DNA from: Mucilaginibacter sp.
GTDB taxonomy: Bacteria; Bacteroidota; Bacteroidia; Sphingobacteriales; Sphingobacteriaceae
Direction: 5' to 3'
DNA: 36,243 nucleotides
Assembly (NCBI GenBank): GCA_028287865.1
Contig: JAQBOU010000253.1
Location: 1-36,243, forward strand
Shown: one piece after another, positions 17,716 through 26,869 of the stretch
How the letters are laid out: each line of letters begins with the position of its first letter
Position numbering within the stretch: the stretch's first letter is position 1
Made by a program: the position numbers and the translations under genes
The notes under the pieces: generated by a model
Database searches by the model: none
What the model was told of the DNA's origin: nothing
What the model saw: only the letters and a program-made list of their open reading frames with translations

Positions 17716-19890
17716 TCAAGCCCCTGGATGATAGGTTTTTTCCGCGTGTTCCAATACGTCTTTTTTGTAAAAAAGTACATCTTTAAACTTACCTTCAATA
17801 TACATGCCAGCCTGGTCTGTATAGTGTTTTGAAGCAGGATCGAATGATTGACCGCCCGTTATCACGGTTTTTGCCTTAATATGGGAACCAAATTCCACGG
17901 CAGCAATAAAGCTGTTACCCGAATATCCATACCTTTTTTTGGTATTCATAGTGCGGCTCTGGAAGGATGGCAGCTGTCCAAATGCCGATGACGCCAGTCC
18001 AACAGGTAAACTGGATGCATCGTCATTAAAAGTAGCCCCATCTGCAGGGCGCTGGTAACGGTTTATATCTCCCCATGCAACGTCCCATTTTCCGTATCGC
18101 TTTTGAATACTATTCAAAGATTCAACAAGCAGGCCGAGTAGTTTTTTATCATTAATGGTTTGCATCAGGGTATTAACCCGGTCAGTTTGATAGGTGCTTT
18201 CTTCAGTAGTTTTTGCCGGCGGTAATTCCCGCATCACGAGTGTGCCCCATTCAATAGCCACTGTAGTAGCCACGGAATTAGCTGAGGTATTTTTATCCCA
18301 TTGCTGTAAAGCTTTTATTGGTTTCCAAAGCAATTGTTTAATAGAATCCGGAGCTGTGTTATACGCTTTTAACAATGGCGGCAGCATTACGTCAAACGCT
18401 GTAAGGTAATGGTCGTATCCTTTGGTTATTAACTCATCCAGTGTGATATTTTTGGCATTGCTCAACAGCCTGATAGCATTTAAGGCGCGGTAATTTTGTC
18501 CGTTGGGAGCCATATACGCCGGGTATTTACTTTTATCTGGACTGCTCTCGCCCGATGAAGTAAATGGCGTTGAATTGCAATTTTCAATCCAGCCGGCAGC
18601 CGGATTATAAACATGTACTATTTGATTTAAAGCATGCAATCCCTGCCATTCTGTTGCAGCGATGCTGCCATCCACAGGTAAGGTCCAGTCTAATTTTGGA
18701 TCGCGCCGGGGCATAAAGTTACCATACCAAAAAGCAATGTTTCCCTGGTCATCAGCATAAACCGTATTATTAGTAGCGTTTGAGAGCAGGCTCATTGCTT
18801 TTTTATATTCTTCAAACGTATTGGCTTTGGTAATAAGCCACGATTCAAGCAGGGCATTGTACGAACGATTGTTTGCTTTAAGTGCCAGCCATTTTCCTTC
18901 GCGGCTGCCTAACACCGGTCCATGATGCGTGTAATAGCCGGTAATTGTTTTTTGCAGCAATTGACCGTCCTTTTTAACATTAATGAGCAATTTGCGGGTG
19001 GTTACCGGCCTTAATGATCCGTTATATTCATAAAACCATTTTCCATCTTTTTTTGATACCTTTTCGGCATAAAGGTCACCTACATCGGCATTACTGCTTG
19101 TATGCATCCAGCCGCAATGCTGGTTAAAGCCCTGGTAAACAAAAAACTGGCCCCAGGTAACTGCACCGTAAACATTAAGCCCCTCATCACTTACCATCTG
19201 CACCTCGCTGCGAAAATAAAAAGGAACATGCGGATTAATGTACAATAAAGCATGCCCCGTTGCAGATTTTGACGGGGCAATAGCAAAGCCATTGGAGCCT
19301 GTTTCCCGGTCATCTGTGCCTGGTTTGTAAACCGCTCCCAGGCTTTCCACATCACCGCCATAAAAGCTGCGTGTTTCATTTAAATTTATGCCGCCCGTAA
19401 CCGTTGCAGATACGCTTCCGTCCGTAAACATTAATGCGAACCATGGCTCAAAATGGTGAAACACGGTGGGTTTAACCTCCGGATGCTTATATAAATAATA
19501 GTTTACTCCGTCGGCGAAAGCATCCATTAATTTTTTAAACGACGGGGCACTTGCCTTATACTCTTTAATGGCATCGGCAGTATCGGCTATCAATTGTAAT
19601 TGCACATCGGTGTAAAGGCTTTTCTCGCCATCAATTGTTGCTTGTTTGCCTAACTGATATAAATAGTTTTGTTCAATACCTTTAAAATTGTCTTCACATT
19701 CAGTATACATCAGCCCAAAAACAGCATCGGCATCAGTTTTTCCGTATATATGAGGTACGCCCCAATTATCACGTACAATTGTTACCGTCTGCGCTTCCCG
19801 CTTAAGCCGTTCAGCTTCCTTTGCCGTATATTTTTGTGAAAATGAAAATAGCGGTATTAACGTTAGTGTCCAAAATAATCGATTTGTCAT
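17716..19890 (-). CDS. penicillin acylase family protein (Ntn hydrolase)
   Basis: VRDNWGVPHIYGKTDADAVFGLMYTECEDNF; candidate nucleophile Ser in TGSNGFAIAPSKSATGHALLYINPH; N-terminal signal peptide. Confidence 0.93.
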   Translation of the reverse strand: MTNRLFWTLTLIPLFSFSQKYTAKEAERLKREAQTVTIVRDNWGVPHIYGKTDADAVFGLMYTECEDNFKGIEQNYLYQLGKQATIDGEKSLYTDVQLQLIADTADAIKEYKASAPSFKKLMDAFADGVNYYLYKHPEVKPTVFHHFEPWFALMFTDGSVSATVTGGINLNETRSFYGGDVESLGAVYKPGTDDRETGSNGFAIAPSKSATGHALLYINPHVPFYFRSEVQMVSDEGLNVYGAVTWGQFFVYQGFNQHCGWMHTSSNADVGDLYAEKVSKKDGKWFYEYNGSLRPVTTRKLLINVKKDGQLLQKTITGYYTHHGPVLGSREGKWLALKANNRSYNALLESWLITKANTFEEYKKAMSLLSNATNNTVYADDQGNIAFWYGNFMPRRDPKLDWTLPVDGSIAATEWQGLHALNQIVHVYNPAAGWIENCNSTPFTSSGESSPDKSKYPAYMAPNGQNYRALNAIRLLSNAKNITLDELITKGYDHYLTAFDVMLPPLLKAYNTAPDSIKQLLWKPIKALQQWDKNTSANSVATTVAIEWGTLVMRELPPAKTTEESTYQTDRVNTLMQTINDKKLLGLLVESLNSIQKRYGKWDVAWGDINRYQRPADGATFNDDASSLPVGLASSAFGQLPSFQSRTMNTKKRYGYSGNSFIAAVEFGSHIKAKTVITGGQSFDPASKHYTDQAGMYIEGKFKDVLFYKKDVLEHAEKTYHPGA

Positions 19891-19960
19891 TGTAACAACA
19901 ATTTTGCTAAATAATTTGTAAATAAATGCGCCTTTCTATGCATTTTTTTTAGTTAAGTGT

Positions 19961-19968
19961 TAGTTTTG
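19961..19968 (+). promoter_or_regulatory. candidate -7 element (TAGTTTTG) for the putative ncRNA
   Basis: Exact match to TAnnTTTG, about 7 nt upstream of the predicted 5' end. Confidence 0.4.
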
Positions 19969-19974
19969 TATTTC

Positions 19975-20222
19975 TGAATGCAATATAGATTAACACCCGG
20001 CGTTTCGCTATAAGTTCAACAACTAATATAGCTGAAAAGACACAAACGGGGCATAAGTTTCTTATAATAACCCAATAAAATGAAATTAAATTTATTGGCC
20101 CGCCGGGTTGATAAATAAAGAGCTTGGGTAATCTTAAACATGTTATCTGAGATTTAGTTGATCAACATTATTTGAATGATGTTGTGTGCGTTCCGGGGTG
20201 AGATACGGAACGCATTTTTTTT
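19975..20222 (+). ncRNA. candidate structured non-coding RNA (unassigned class) ending in an intrinsic terminator
   Basis: P1 ACCCGGCG (19995-20002)/CGCCGGGT (20101-20108) closes hairpins GCTATA/TATAGC (20007-20032), ATAAG/CTTAT (20053-20065) and CCAATAAA/TTTATTGG (20072-20098). A downstream hairpin CAACATTA/TGATGTTG (20163-20184, one G-U and one A-U pair at the inner end) is followed by the terminator. No CDS on this strand upstream. Confidence 0.6.
20187..20222 (+). terminator. strong intrinsic terminator
   Basis: TGCGTTCCG (20187-20195) / CGGAACGCA (20206-20214) followed by T8. Confidence 0.92.
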
Positions 20223-20293
20223 GGTGCTGATTTAAAAAATATAACAAACATTTTAGACGTTAATAGTATTATAAAGAGTAAAACCAATTACTT

Positions 20294-20806
20294 ATGAAAT
20301 ATGCATTCATCATCGGCTCAAACGCTTTTATAGTACCCAAGGGTATAATATATTGCGGTAATAGGGAAAACGAAAGAATATTTTTACAGGTTAATTCTAT
20401 TTATCACGATACAACTGAAGGATCATTATTAGATATTGATGTTAATATTAAAGATACCGATGGCACTCCTGTTATTATTATAGCTAATCAAGCTGTTACA
20501 GGTGCTCCTTATTCGATAAAAAAACAACGGGACAGTATAAAAATTGTAAGATCAGATGGTTCAATGATCATCCACGTACACCAGCTTGATGACGAAGCCG
20601 CAATGGCCCTCGAACATAATATTGTTGCTGAACTTGAGGTACATGCCCCGATAGCCGTTATCAGGATAAGCGGCGAATTCATGGTTGATTCTCTTCATAT
20701 CAGTGCCGAAAATGAGAAGCTGTATATAAATAGCAACGGTTATGCTACGTCGGCAATGGTTGGTAAAAATAGGCTGACATTTACTTCAGCCGGAGTGGTA
20801 TTGTAA
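20294..20806 (+). CDS. hypothetical protein, predicted beta-rich
   Basis: 170-aa ORF starting 72 nt after the terminator; no recognised motif. Confidence 0.65.
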   Translation: MKYAFIIGSNAFIVPKGIIYCGNRENERIFLQVNSIYHDTTEGSLLDIDVNIKDTDGTPVIIIANQAVTGAPYSIKKQRDSIKIVRSDGSMIIHVHQLDDEAAMALEHNIVAELEVHAPIAVIRISGEFMVDSLHISAENEKLYINSNGYATSAMVGKNRLTFTSAGVVL

Positions 20807-20856
20807 GCATAGTCGCTGGCTCATGATAACAAGAACTTTGAAACATTCATAGCACA

Positions 20857-21948
20857 TTACCTGTGAATGCTGTTTTTATATTGCGCCATCACCAGTAATA
20901 CCATTCTGTTATAAGTAGCAAGTCCTTGTGGCTGGTTATTAGCCTTCAAAAATCTATCATAAAAAATACCGCTCAACTCATCAATTTTGCTTTGATAAGA
21001 GCGCCAATAGGCTCTTTCATACACGAAATCTTTATGAACAGCGACAGATATCCGGGGTTTTAATTCTTTATTTGCCAGGCTATCCCGGTAATAAAGTGCA
21101 TGCATAAATTCGTCGACAGCGAGGTGATAGGCAGAATAGCGCAGCAAACGGTCGTTTGAACCAATTCCGGCCAGGTAACCTGCAAAATCAGCTTCATCCT
21201 CGGCGCCATAGCCCATTTGGTGCGACATTTCATGGCAGGCTATTACCGGCCTGTTAAAAACCGGCACCTGGTAATTGATCTGGGCTTCGCTGGTAAAAGG
21301 GTTATAGTATCCGGAGGTTCCGATGTAATTAAGTAAAAGTGTTAATATAGAGGGTTTAATGCCCGGGCTGTATGTTCGGAAATTAACAGAATCATTTGAT
21401 AGCTTATTGATTGCCCTTACCGCAGTTTGGTATATGACGCTGTTATCTTCTGACAGATCTGCCTTTGTTAAGCGGGCACGACATGCATTAGCACTGTCGA
21501 TGATGATGGATGCTTCCGCTTTCAGCTCTGCGGTTGTATAGCTGGTATCACAGAGCCTTAAACGCTCGCCTGCTGATGGCCGGAAATAATTCATACCCCA
21601 AAAAAGGTAAAAAACCAATATAACGCTTTGTATTCTTATTGCTATTCCGAGCAAAAATATACCGGCCTCTTTAAACTCCTTTTTTACAATAAGTTTTATG
21701 AATTTAATAAAAGCATAAATAATATACGCTATAGCTGTTAAATACAATATATCACCTGCACTAAATGGGAAAATGTTAAATACAGGATGCAGCAGCCGGC
21801 AAATTACCAGATAAAAACCTTTGGAATAATACTGCTCAACCACGTGCGGATAGGAGGCAAGCTGCATCAGCAAAAAAATAGCTAATGCAAGAGATATAAT
21901 AATTATAAGCCGTGTTACTAATAATTTTTTACCTCTTTTATTTAACAT
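20857..21948 (-). CDS. DUF3810 domain-containing protein (membrane-anchored, HExxH-like)
   Basis: TM segments at the N-terminus, then RPVIACHEMSHQMGYGAEDEADFAGYLAG. Internal Met at 21948 (MLNKRGKKLLVTRLIIIISLALAIF) preferred. Confidence 0.88.
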   Translation of the reverse strand: MLNKRGKKLLVTRLIIIISLALAIFLLMQLASYPHVVEQYYSKGFYLVICRLLHPVFNIFPFSAGDILYLTAIAYIIYAFIKFIKLIVKKEFKEAGIFLLGIAIRIQSVILVFYLFWGMNYFRPSAGERLRLCDTSYTTAELKAEASIIIDSANACRARLTKADLSEDNSVIYQTAVRAINKLSNDSVNFRTYSPGIKPSILTLLLNYIGTSGYYNPFTSEAQINYQVPVFNRPVIACHEMSHQMGYGAEDEADFAGYLAGIGSNDRLLRYSAYHLAVDEFMHALYYRDSLANKELKPRISVAVHKDFVYERAYWRSYQSKIDELSGIFYDRFLKANNQPQGLATYNRMVLLVMAQYKNSIHR

Positions 21949-22203
21949 TACACAGGTGTGGAATATGCTGATGTGCAAATATGCAGATTAGCAAGGGTGC
22001 AAAATTAACGAAGCCGTTTTATAATTACCGATGGCACGCCAATATTTTCCTTGTATTTTCTAACGACCTTTTTTGCCAATGGCCAATTTTAGAAGAATAA
22101 CTCTTAGAACGATTGTTTTCAACATATCTTATTTTAAATCCGTCGATATGAAAAACTGTCATTTTAATGCGTTTGCACTGTACAAATGCGATGTAAAGGA
22201 AAA

Positions 22204-22605
22204 TTATCCTTCTTTTGTGTTTTTGTTAATAATATCAAACGGGATTTTGGTATCCGCATAAACCTGCCATAATTTAATTTTACCGTCCTCAATAACGGCC
22301 TTCCAGGCCGACGGCAGGCGCCAGTAGTTTTCATTATTTGCCGTTTTTAAACCTTTAAAAGTCCCTTCGGCAAATCCAAAAGCGACAACAATATCGCCAT
22401 TTTCAAATAATTCGACTATTTCAATTTTATAATCAGGGAACCATTGAAAATAACCGGCCCAGCCAGCCTTCATTTTATCTTTACCGGCTACCGTATTTCC
22501 ATGCGCATCAACAAACAAATGGTCATCGGCCATGAGAGAACAAATTTTATCTGTTTCATGTTCATTGATTGCCCTGGCAAAGTAATACACAATTTGCTTA
22601 TTCAT
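22204..22605 (-). CDS. SnoaL-like / nuclear transport factor 2 family protein
   Basis: ARAINEHETDKICSLMADDHLFVDAHGNTVAGKDKMKAGWAGYFQWFPDYKIEI is a typical SnoaL/NTF2-like fold signature. Confidence 0.85.
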   Translation of the reverse strand: MNKQIVYYFARAINEHETDKICSLMADDHLFVDAHGNTVAGKDKMKAGWAGYFQWFPDYKIEIVELFENGDIVVAFGFAEGTFKGLKTANNENYWRLPSAWKAVIEDGKIKLWQVYADTKIPFDIINKNTKEG

Positions 22606-22628
22606 GATCTAAGGTTCAATTTATAACA

Positions 22629-22658
22629 ACCAACCTGTACCCGGAGGGACAGGTTGGT
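22629..22658. repeat. perfect 10-bp inverted repeat hairpin in divergent intergenic region
   Basis: ACCAACCTGT / ACAGGTTGGT with loop ACCCGGAGGG that can add CCC/GGG pairs; no U-tract on either strand. Confidence 0.8.
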
Positions 22659-22820
22659 AAAATAGTAAGGCTATAAAGTAAAAATATATAATTATAGTGT
22701 TAGTTAAAAATTTCATGAAATTAACCTGTATTAAAATGAATAAATCGTAATCTAATGTTAATTTAAAATCATTATTACACTAATAAGTTGCAAAGGCTTT
22801 ATAAATTCACTAAATAACCG

Positions 22821-22828
22821 TACCTTTG
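22821..22828 (+). promoter_or_regulatory. candidate -7 element (TACCTTTG) for typA
   Basis: Exact match to TAnnTTTG, 24 nt upstream of the typA ATG. Confidence 0.55.
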
Positions 22829-22852
22829 CGCCAAAATTAGAGGCGCATTTAA

Positions 22853-24664
22853 ATGCAAAAAATAAGAAATATAGCGATCATCGCACACGTTGACCACGGT
22901 AAAACTACTTTGGTTGATAAGATTTTACACGCTTGCTCTATCTTCAGAGATAATGAGTCAACAGGTGAACTGATACTGGATAATAATGACCTGGAACGTG
23001 AACGTGGCATTACCATTGTTTCCAAAAATGTTTCAGTAAGGTATAAAGACGTTAAGATCAACATTATTGATACCCCCGGTCACGCCGACTTTGGCGGTGA
23101 AGTGGAACGCGTATTAAAAATGGCTGATGGCGTATTATTATTATGCGATGCTTTTGAAGGCGCTATGCCTCAAACCCGTTTCGTAACACAAAAGGCTTTG
23201 GCATTAGGCTTAAAACCAATTGTTGTTGTAAACAAGGTTGATAAAGAAAATTGCCGCCCCGAAGAGGTTTACGAACAGATATTTGAATTGTTTTTTAACC
23301 TTGAAGCTACAGAAGATCAACTGGATTTCCCGGTTATCTACGGTTCATCAAAACAGGGTTGGATGAGCACCGACTGGAAAGAGCCTACTGATAATATTTT
23401 CCCGTTGATGGATGCGATCCTTGCAAACATTCCGCCGGCGCCTATCAGCGAAGGTACTTTGCAAATGCAGATCACTTCGTTGGATTATTCTTCGTTTGTG
23501 GGTCGTATTGCTATCGGTCGTGTTGCCCGTGGTACTATAAAGGAAAACATGCCGGTATCATTGGTTAAACGCGATGGTACCATACAAAAATCAAGAATAA
23601 AAGAATTATATACTTTTGAAGGGCTCGGAAAGGTAAAAGCTACCGAAGTAAGTTCGGGAGATATTTGCGCCGTTGTGGGTATTGAAGGTTTTGATATCGG
23701 CGATACCATTGCCGATTTTGATAAACCGGAACAACTGGAAGTTATACATATTGATGAGCCTACCATGAACATGTTGTTCACCATCAATACTTCACCATTT
23801 TTTGGTAAGGAAGGTAAATTTGTTACTTCGCGTCACCTGCGCGACCGTCTTTACAAAGAGATGGAAAAAAACCTGGCGCTTAAAGTTGTTGAAACCGATT
23901 CGCCGGATTCATATCTGGTTTACGGACGTGGCATTCTTCACTTATCTGTGTTGATTGAAACCATGCGCCGCGAAGGTTATGAATTACAGGTAGGTCAGCC
24001 ACAGGTTATCGTCAAAGAAATTGATGGGGTTAAATGTGAGCCGGTTGAAACTTTGATAGTTGATGTACCCGGAGAAGTTGCCGGTAAGGTTATTGAGCTG
24101 GTTACCCAGCGCAAAGGCGACCTGCTGGTAATGGAGCCAAAAGGCGATTTACAGCATTTGGAATTTGAAATCCCTGCCCGCGGTATCATCGGCTTGCGTA
24201 ATAATGTACTTACTGCAACAGGCGGCGAGGCTATTATGGCGCACCGCTTTAAATCTTACGAGCCATGGAAAGGTCATATTCCAGGTCGTTTAAATGGTGT
24301 TTTAGTATCAATGGATACCGGTAAAACAACCGCTTTTGCGATTGATAAATTACAGGATCGCGGTCGTTTCCATATTGATCCGGGAGTAGATATTTATGAA
24401 GGACAGGTGTTAGGTGAGCACATCCGCGACAACGATTTAGTAATTAACCTTACCAAAGGCAAGCAGTTAACCAACATGCGCGCCTCAGGTAGCGATACCA
24501 ATGTGCGTATTGCACCGGCTGTTAAATTTTCGCTGGAAGAATCAATGGAATACATACAGGCTGATGAATACATTGAGGTTACGCCTCAGAGTATCCGTAT
24601 GCGTAAAATATTCCTTAATGAAAACGAACGGAGAATTAATGCCAAGAAGTTTCAGAACCAGTAA
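22853..24664 (+). CDS. typA: translational GTPase TypA/BipA
   Basis: NIAIIAHVDHGKTTLVDKIL, ERGITI, DTPGHADFGGEVERVL, NKVDK; EF-G-like domains and a TypA C-terminal region. Confidence 0.98.
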   Translation: MQKIRNIAIIAHVDHGKTTLVDKILHACSIFRDNESTGELILDNNDLERERGITIVSKNVSVRYKDVKINIIDTPGHADFGGEVERVLKMADGVLLLCDAFEGAMPQTRFVTQKALALGLKPIVVVNKVDKENCRPEEVYEQIFELFFNLEATEDQLDFPVIYGSSKQGWMSTDWKEPTDNIFPLMDAILANIPPAPISEGTLQMQITSLDYSSFVGRIAIGRVARGTIKENMPVSLVKRDGTIQKSRIKELYTFEGLGKVKATEVSSGDICAVVGIEGFDIGDTIADFDKPEQLEVIHIDEPTMNMLFTINTSPFFGKEGKFVTSRHLRDRLYKEMEKNLALKVVETDSPDSYLVYGRGILHLSVLIETMRREGYELQVGQPQVIVKEIDGVKCEPVETLIVDVPGEVAGKVIELVTQRKGDLLVMEPKGDLQHLEFEIPARGIIGLRNNVLTATGGEAIMAHRFKSYEPWKGHIPGRLNGVLVSMDTGKTTAFAIDKLQDRGRFHIDPGVDIYEGQVLGEHIRDNDLVINLTKGKQLTNMRASGSDTNVRIAPAVKFSLEESMEYIQADEYIEVTPQSIRMRKIFLNENERRINAKKFQNQ

Positions 24665-24688
24665 TTAAAAAAGAAGCAAGAAGTCAAG

Positions 24689-24731
24689 AGCCAGGAATCA
24701 AGATTCGTTTATCATGATTCCTGGCTTTTTT
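24689..24731. terminator. bidirectional-type terminator between convergent typA and MutS-like gene
   Basis: AGCCAGGAATCA (24689-24700) / TGATTCCTGGCT (24715-24726), T-tract on the + strand. Its 3' edge reaches the MutS-like stop codon. Confidence 0.9.
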
Positions 24732-26094
24732 ATGTGATCTTATTTCTTATATCCTGGCTTGGCTCTGCTGCCTTTTCCAAAATCTCCAGTATCCCTTCAT
24801 TTTTAAAAATAAAAAATCCAAGTGTTTCTTCAGAGACACCTTTAAGCAATCTATATTTAAACACAGGTTTTCCGTCTTCAATTTTTGAAGCAAAATAATG
24901 GAATGATATATTCGGGATATTTGTAAGTTCCGAAGCAATTTCAACTATATGGGTGGAAATTAAAAAGGCACTATTCCTGATATTCGCCAAGGCTTTTATA
25001 GTGGCAAGCGATGAGTCATAGGCATCTTTAACATTTGTACCCCTGAACAATTCATCAAATATGATGAACAAATTACCGTGTTCAAGTATCTTTAGGGCAG
25101 TTTCCTTCACTCTTTTTACTTCGCTGTAATAGTGGCTGTAACCATTACCGATATTATCCGAAAGATTTATAGTGGTGATCAATCCGTTGAATACGCTGGT
25201 TTGCATATCACCGGCCGGTACAGGAAAACCGATATGTGCCAGGTATACAGCTACACCCAACCCCCTTAAAAATGATGATTTACCTGCCATATTTGCGCCG
25301 GTTAAAAATACCAGGTTCTGTTCCTGATCAATTAAAATATCATTCTTAACCGCGCCTTTAATACAGGGATGAAATAAGCCATTTATCTTCACATAAGATT
25401 GCCTTTCAGTACAATATTCAGGAAAACAAAAACCATTATTGGAGGCTGCCTTTGCTGCTGCAGTGTAAACATCCAGTTCATAAACAATATTTATTGCTGA
25501 CCTTATACTTTGTAATTCTGTTTTTCTGAACAGCTTGTCATAATAACATAACTGGATATAGTTTAACTCTTTACCCGGATTATAATGAATTATTTTTTCT
25601 ATTTCTTTCTTTGAAAACAGCTCATTTAAAGTATTAATAATAGTACTTATATGTGCAGGCAATTCTTTATTAGTGAGTTCATTACAAAAACCGTATAGCG
25701 TTTTTACCAATTTAAAAACATCACTTATACCCTCACTTATTACATATTGATCGTTATTCGAACTGAATTTATACCGGATTCCTTTTGCAATGACATCGAT
25801 AAAATTTGTTGCTAATGCCTGTGTATTAAATGCCAGGTAATGTTCTATAAAGTCGAGGCTCCTTTTGTTAACGTCAAGGTTTAACGGGTTTTTATAAAAA
25901 TATTTAATGGAATCACGGCGGGAGGTAAGCACATTGATATCGGCAGATGGGGTTTCCATCATTTGGATCAGTTTCTTTTTCCCTCCTATCGTTTTTGCAA
26001 TATCGAAAAAAGTAAAAATTGAAATTCCGCTGGCAGCTTCATTAAAAACTTCCAGATCATTAATAGTTTGTCTGTCGATCTCGAAAAAAGCCAT
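24730..26094 (-). CDS. MutS-related ATPase (MutS domain V, no mismatch-recognition domain)
   Basis: LTGANMAGKSSFLRGLG, DELFRGTNVKDAYDSSLATIKAL, STHIVEIASEL. Confidence 0.92.
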   Translation of the reverse strand: MAFFEIDRQTINDLEVFNEAASGISIFTFFDIAKTIGGKKKLIQMMETPSADINVLTSRRDSIKYFYKNPLNLDVNKRSLDFIEHYLAFNTQALATNFIDVIAKGIRYKFSSNNDQYVISEGISDVFKLVKTLYGFCNELTNKELPAHISTIINTLNELFSKKEIEKIIHYNPGKELNYIQLCYYDKLFRKTELQSIRSAINIVYELDVYTAAAKAASNNGFCFPEYCTERQSYVKINGLFHPCIKGAVKNDILIDQEQNLVFLTGANMAGKSSFLRGLGVAVYLAHIGFPVPAGDMQTSVFNGLITTINLSDNIGNGYSHYYSEVKRVKETALKILEHGNLFIIFDELFRGTNVKDAYDSSLATIKALANIRNSAFLISTHIVEIASELTNIPNISFHYFASKIEDGKPVFKYRLLKGVSEETLGFFIFKNEGILEILEKAAEPSQDIRNKIT

Positions 26095-26110
26095 TGAGCA
26101 GGTTTAAAGA

Positions 26111-26869
26111 TTAATCATTTGTCCGTTTATTCTTCAGCCAATACCAACCCAAATTAAAGGCAATCACAAAATGATTTAAAACGGTTGGGATTAAACCATA
26201 GTATCGCTTCATGATATTAAACCGCTCTGTTAAGCTCTGTTTATGCCTGCTTTTTGACATCCCCCCAACCAGGTACCTGGCCACATACCGGTTTACGTTT
26301 ACAATTTTTTTAGCCTTCCGGGCTGCGCGGATGATCCAGTCGATATCTGCACTTAGCTGGTATCGTTTATCGTATGGCTCCGTTAGCGTACGGCGGATAT
26401 AAATAGCCTGGTGACTAACGCTCATGCCATATTTAAAACTGCGCCAGTTAAATTGGCCCGGCGCCTTATGGCGGCGTTGCCCAAGGCTTCGGCCTTCGGC
26501 GTCAATCATCTCCGTTTCACCATAATAAATATCAGCACCAGGAGCCGAAGCAAATACCTGCTCAACAGTGTCTGTCGCATAAAACGCATCGCCCGAGTTC
26601 ATAAAAATAATGTAGTCGCCCGTGGCAATTGCAAGACCTTTGTTCATGGCATCATAAATACCGGCGTCCTTTTCACTGATGAATTTTGCAATGCGGCTTT
26701 TATATTTATTAATGACCTCCACGGTGCCGTCGGTTGATAGGCCATCAATTACGATGTATTCTATATTGGGATAAGTTTGATTTAATACAGAAAGTATGGT
26801 GCCTTCAATATTAGGCACGTTATTGTACACCACAGTAATGACCGATAACGTGGGCTTGAAGGCTGCCAT
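26111..26869 (-). CDS. glycosyltransferase family 2
   Basis: LSVITVVYNNVPNIEGTILSVLNQTYPNIEYIVIDGLSTDGTVEVI...DAGIYDAMNKGLAIATGDYIIFMNSGD. Confidence 0.95.
   Translation of the reverse strand: MAAFKPTLSVITVVYNNVPNIEGTILSVLNQTYPNIEYIVIDGLSTDGTVEVINKYKSRIAKFISEKDAGIYDAMNKGLAIATGDYIIFMNSGDAFYATDTVEQVFASAPGADIYYGETEMIDAEGRSLGQRRHKAPGQFNWRSFKYGMSVSHQAIYIRRTLTEPYDKRYQLSADIDWIIRAARKAKKIVNVNRYVARYLVGGMSKSRHKQSLTERFNIMKRYYGLIPTVLNHFVIAFNLGWYWLKNKRTND

Noticed and set aside
17670-17798. N-terminal extension of ORF 17178..17798
   Set aside because: It would overlap the acylase 3' end. The internal Met at 17669 gives a proper signal peptide.
19975-20222. Assigning the candidate RNA to tmRNA, RNase P RNA or SRP RNA
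   Set aside because: I could not find their signature motifs (for example GAGGAAAGUCC for RNase P, the tmRNA tRNA-like ends, or the SRP GGAAGCAGCC apical region). 6S/6S-Flavo cannot be ruled out without a covariance search.
22073-22261. 62-aa + strand ORF overlapping the SnoaL-like gene
   Set aside because: No ribosome-binding site or motif and overlaps a supported CDS.
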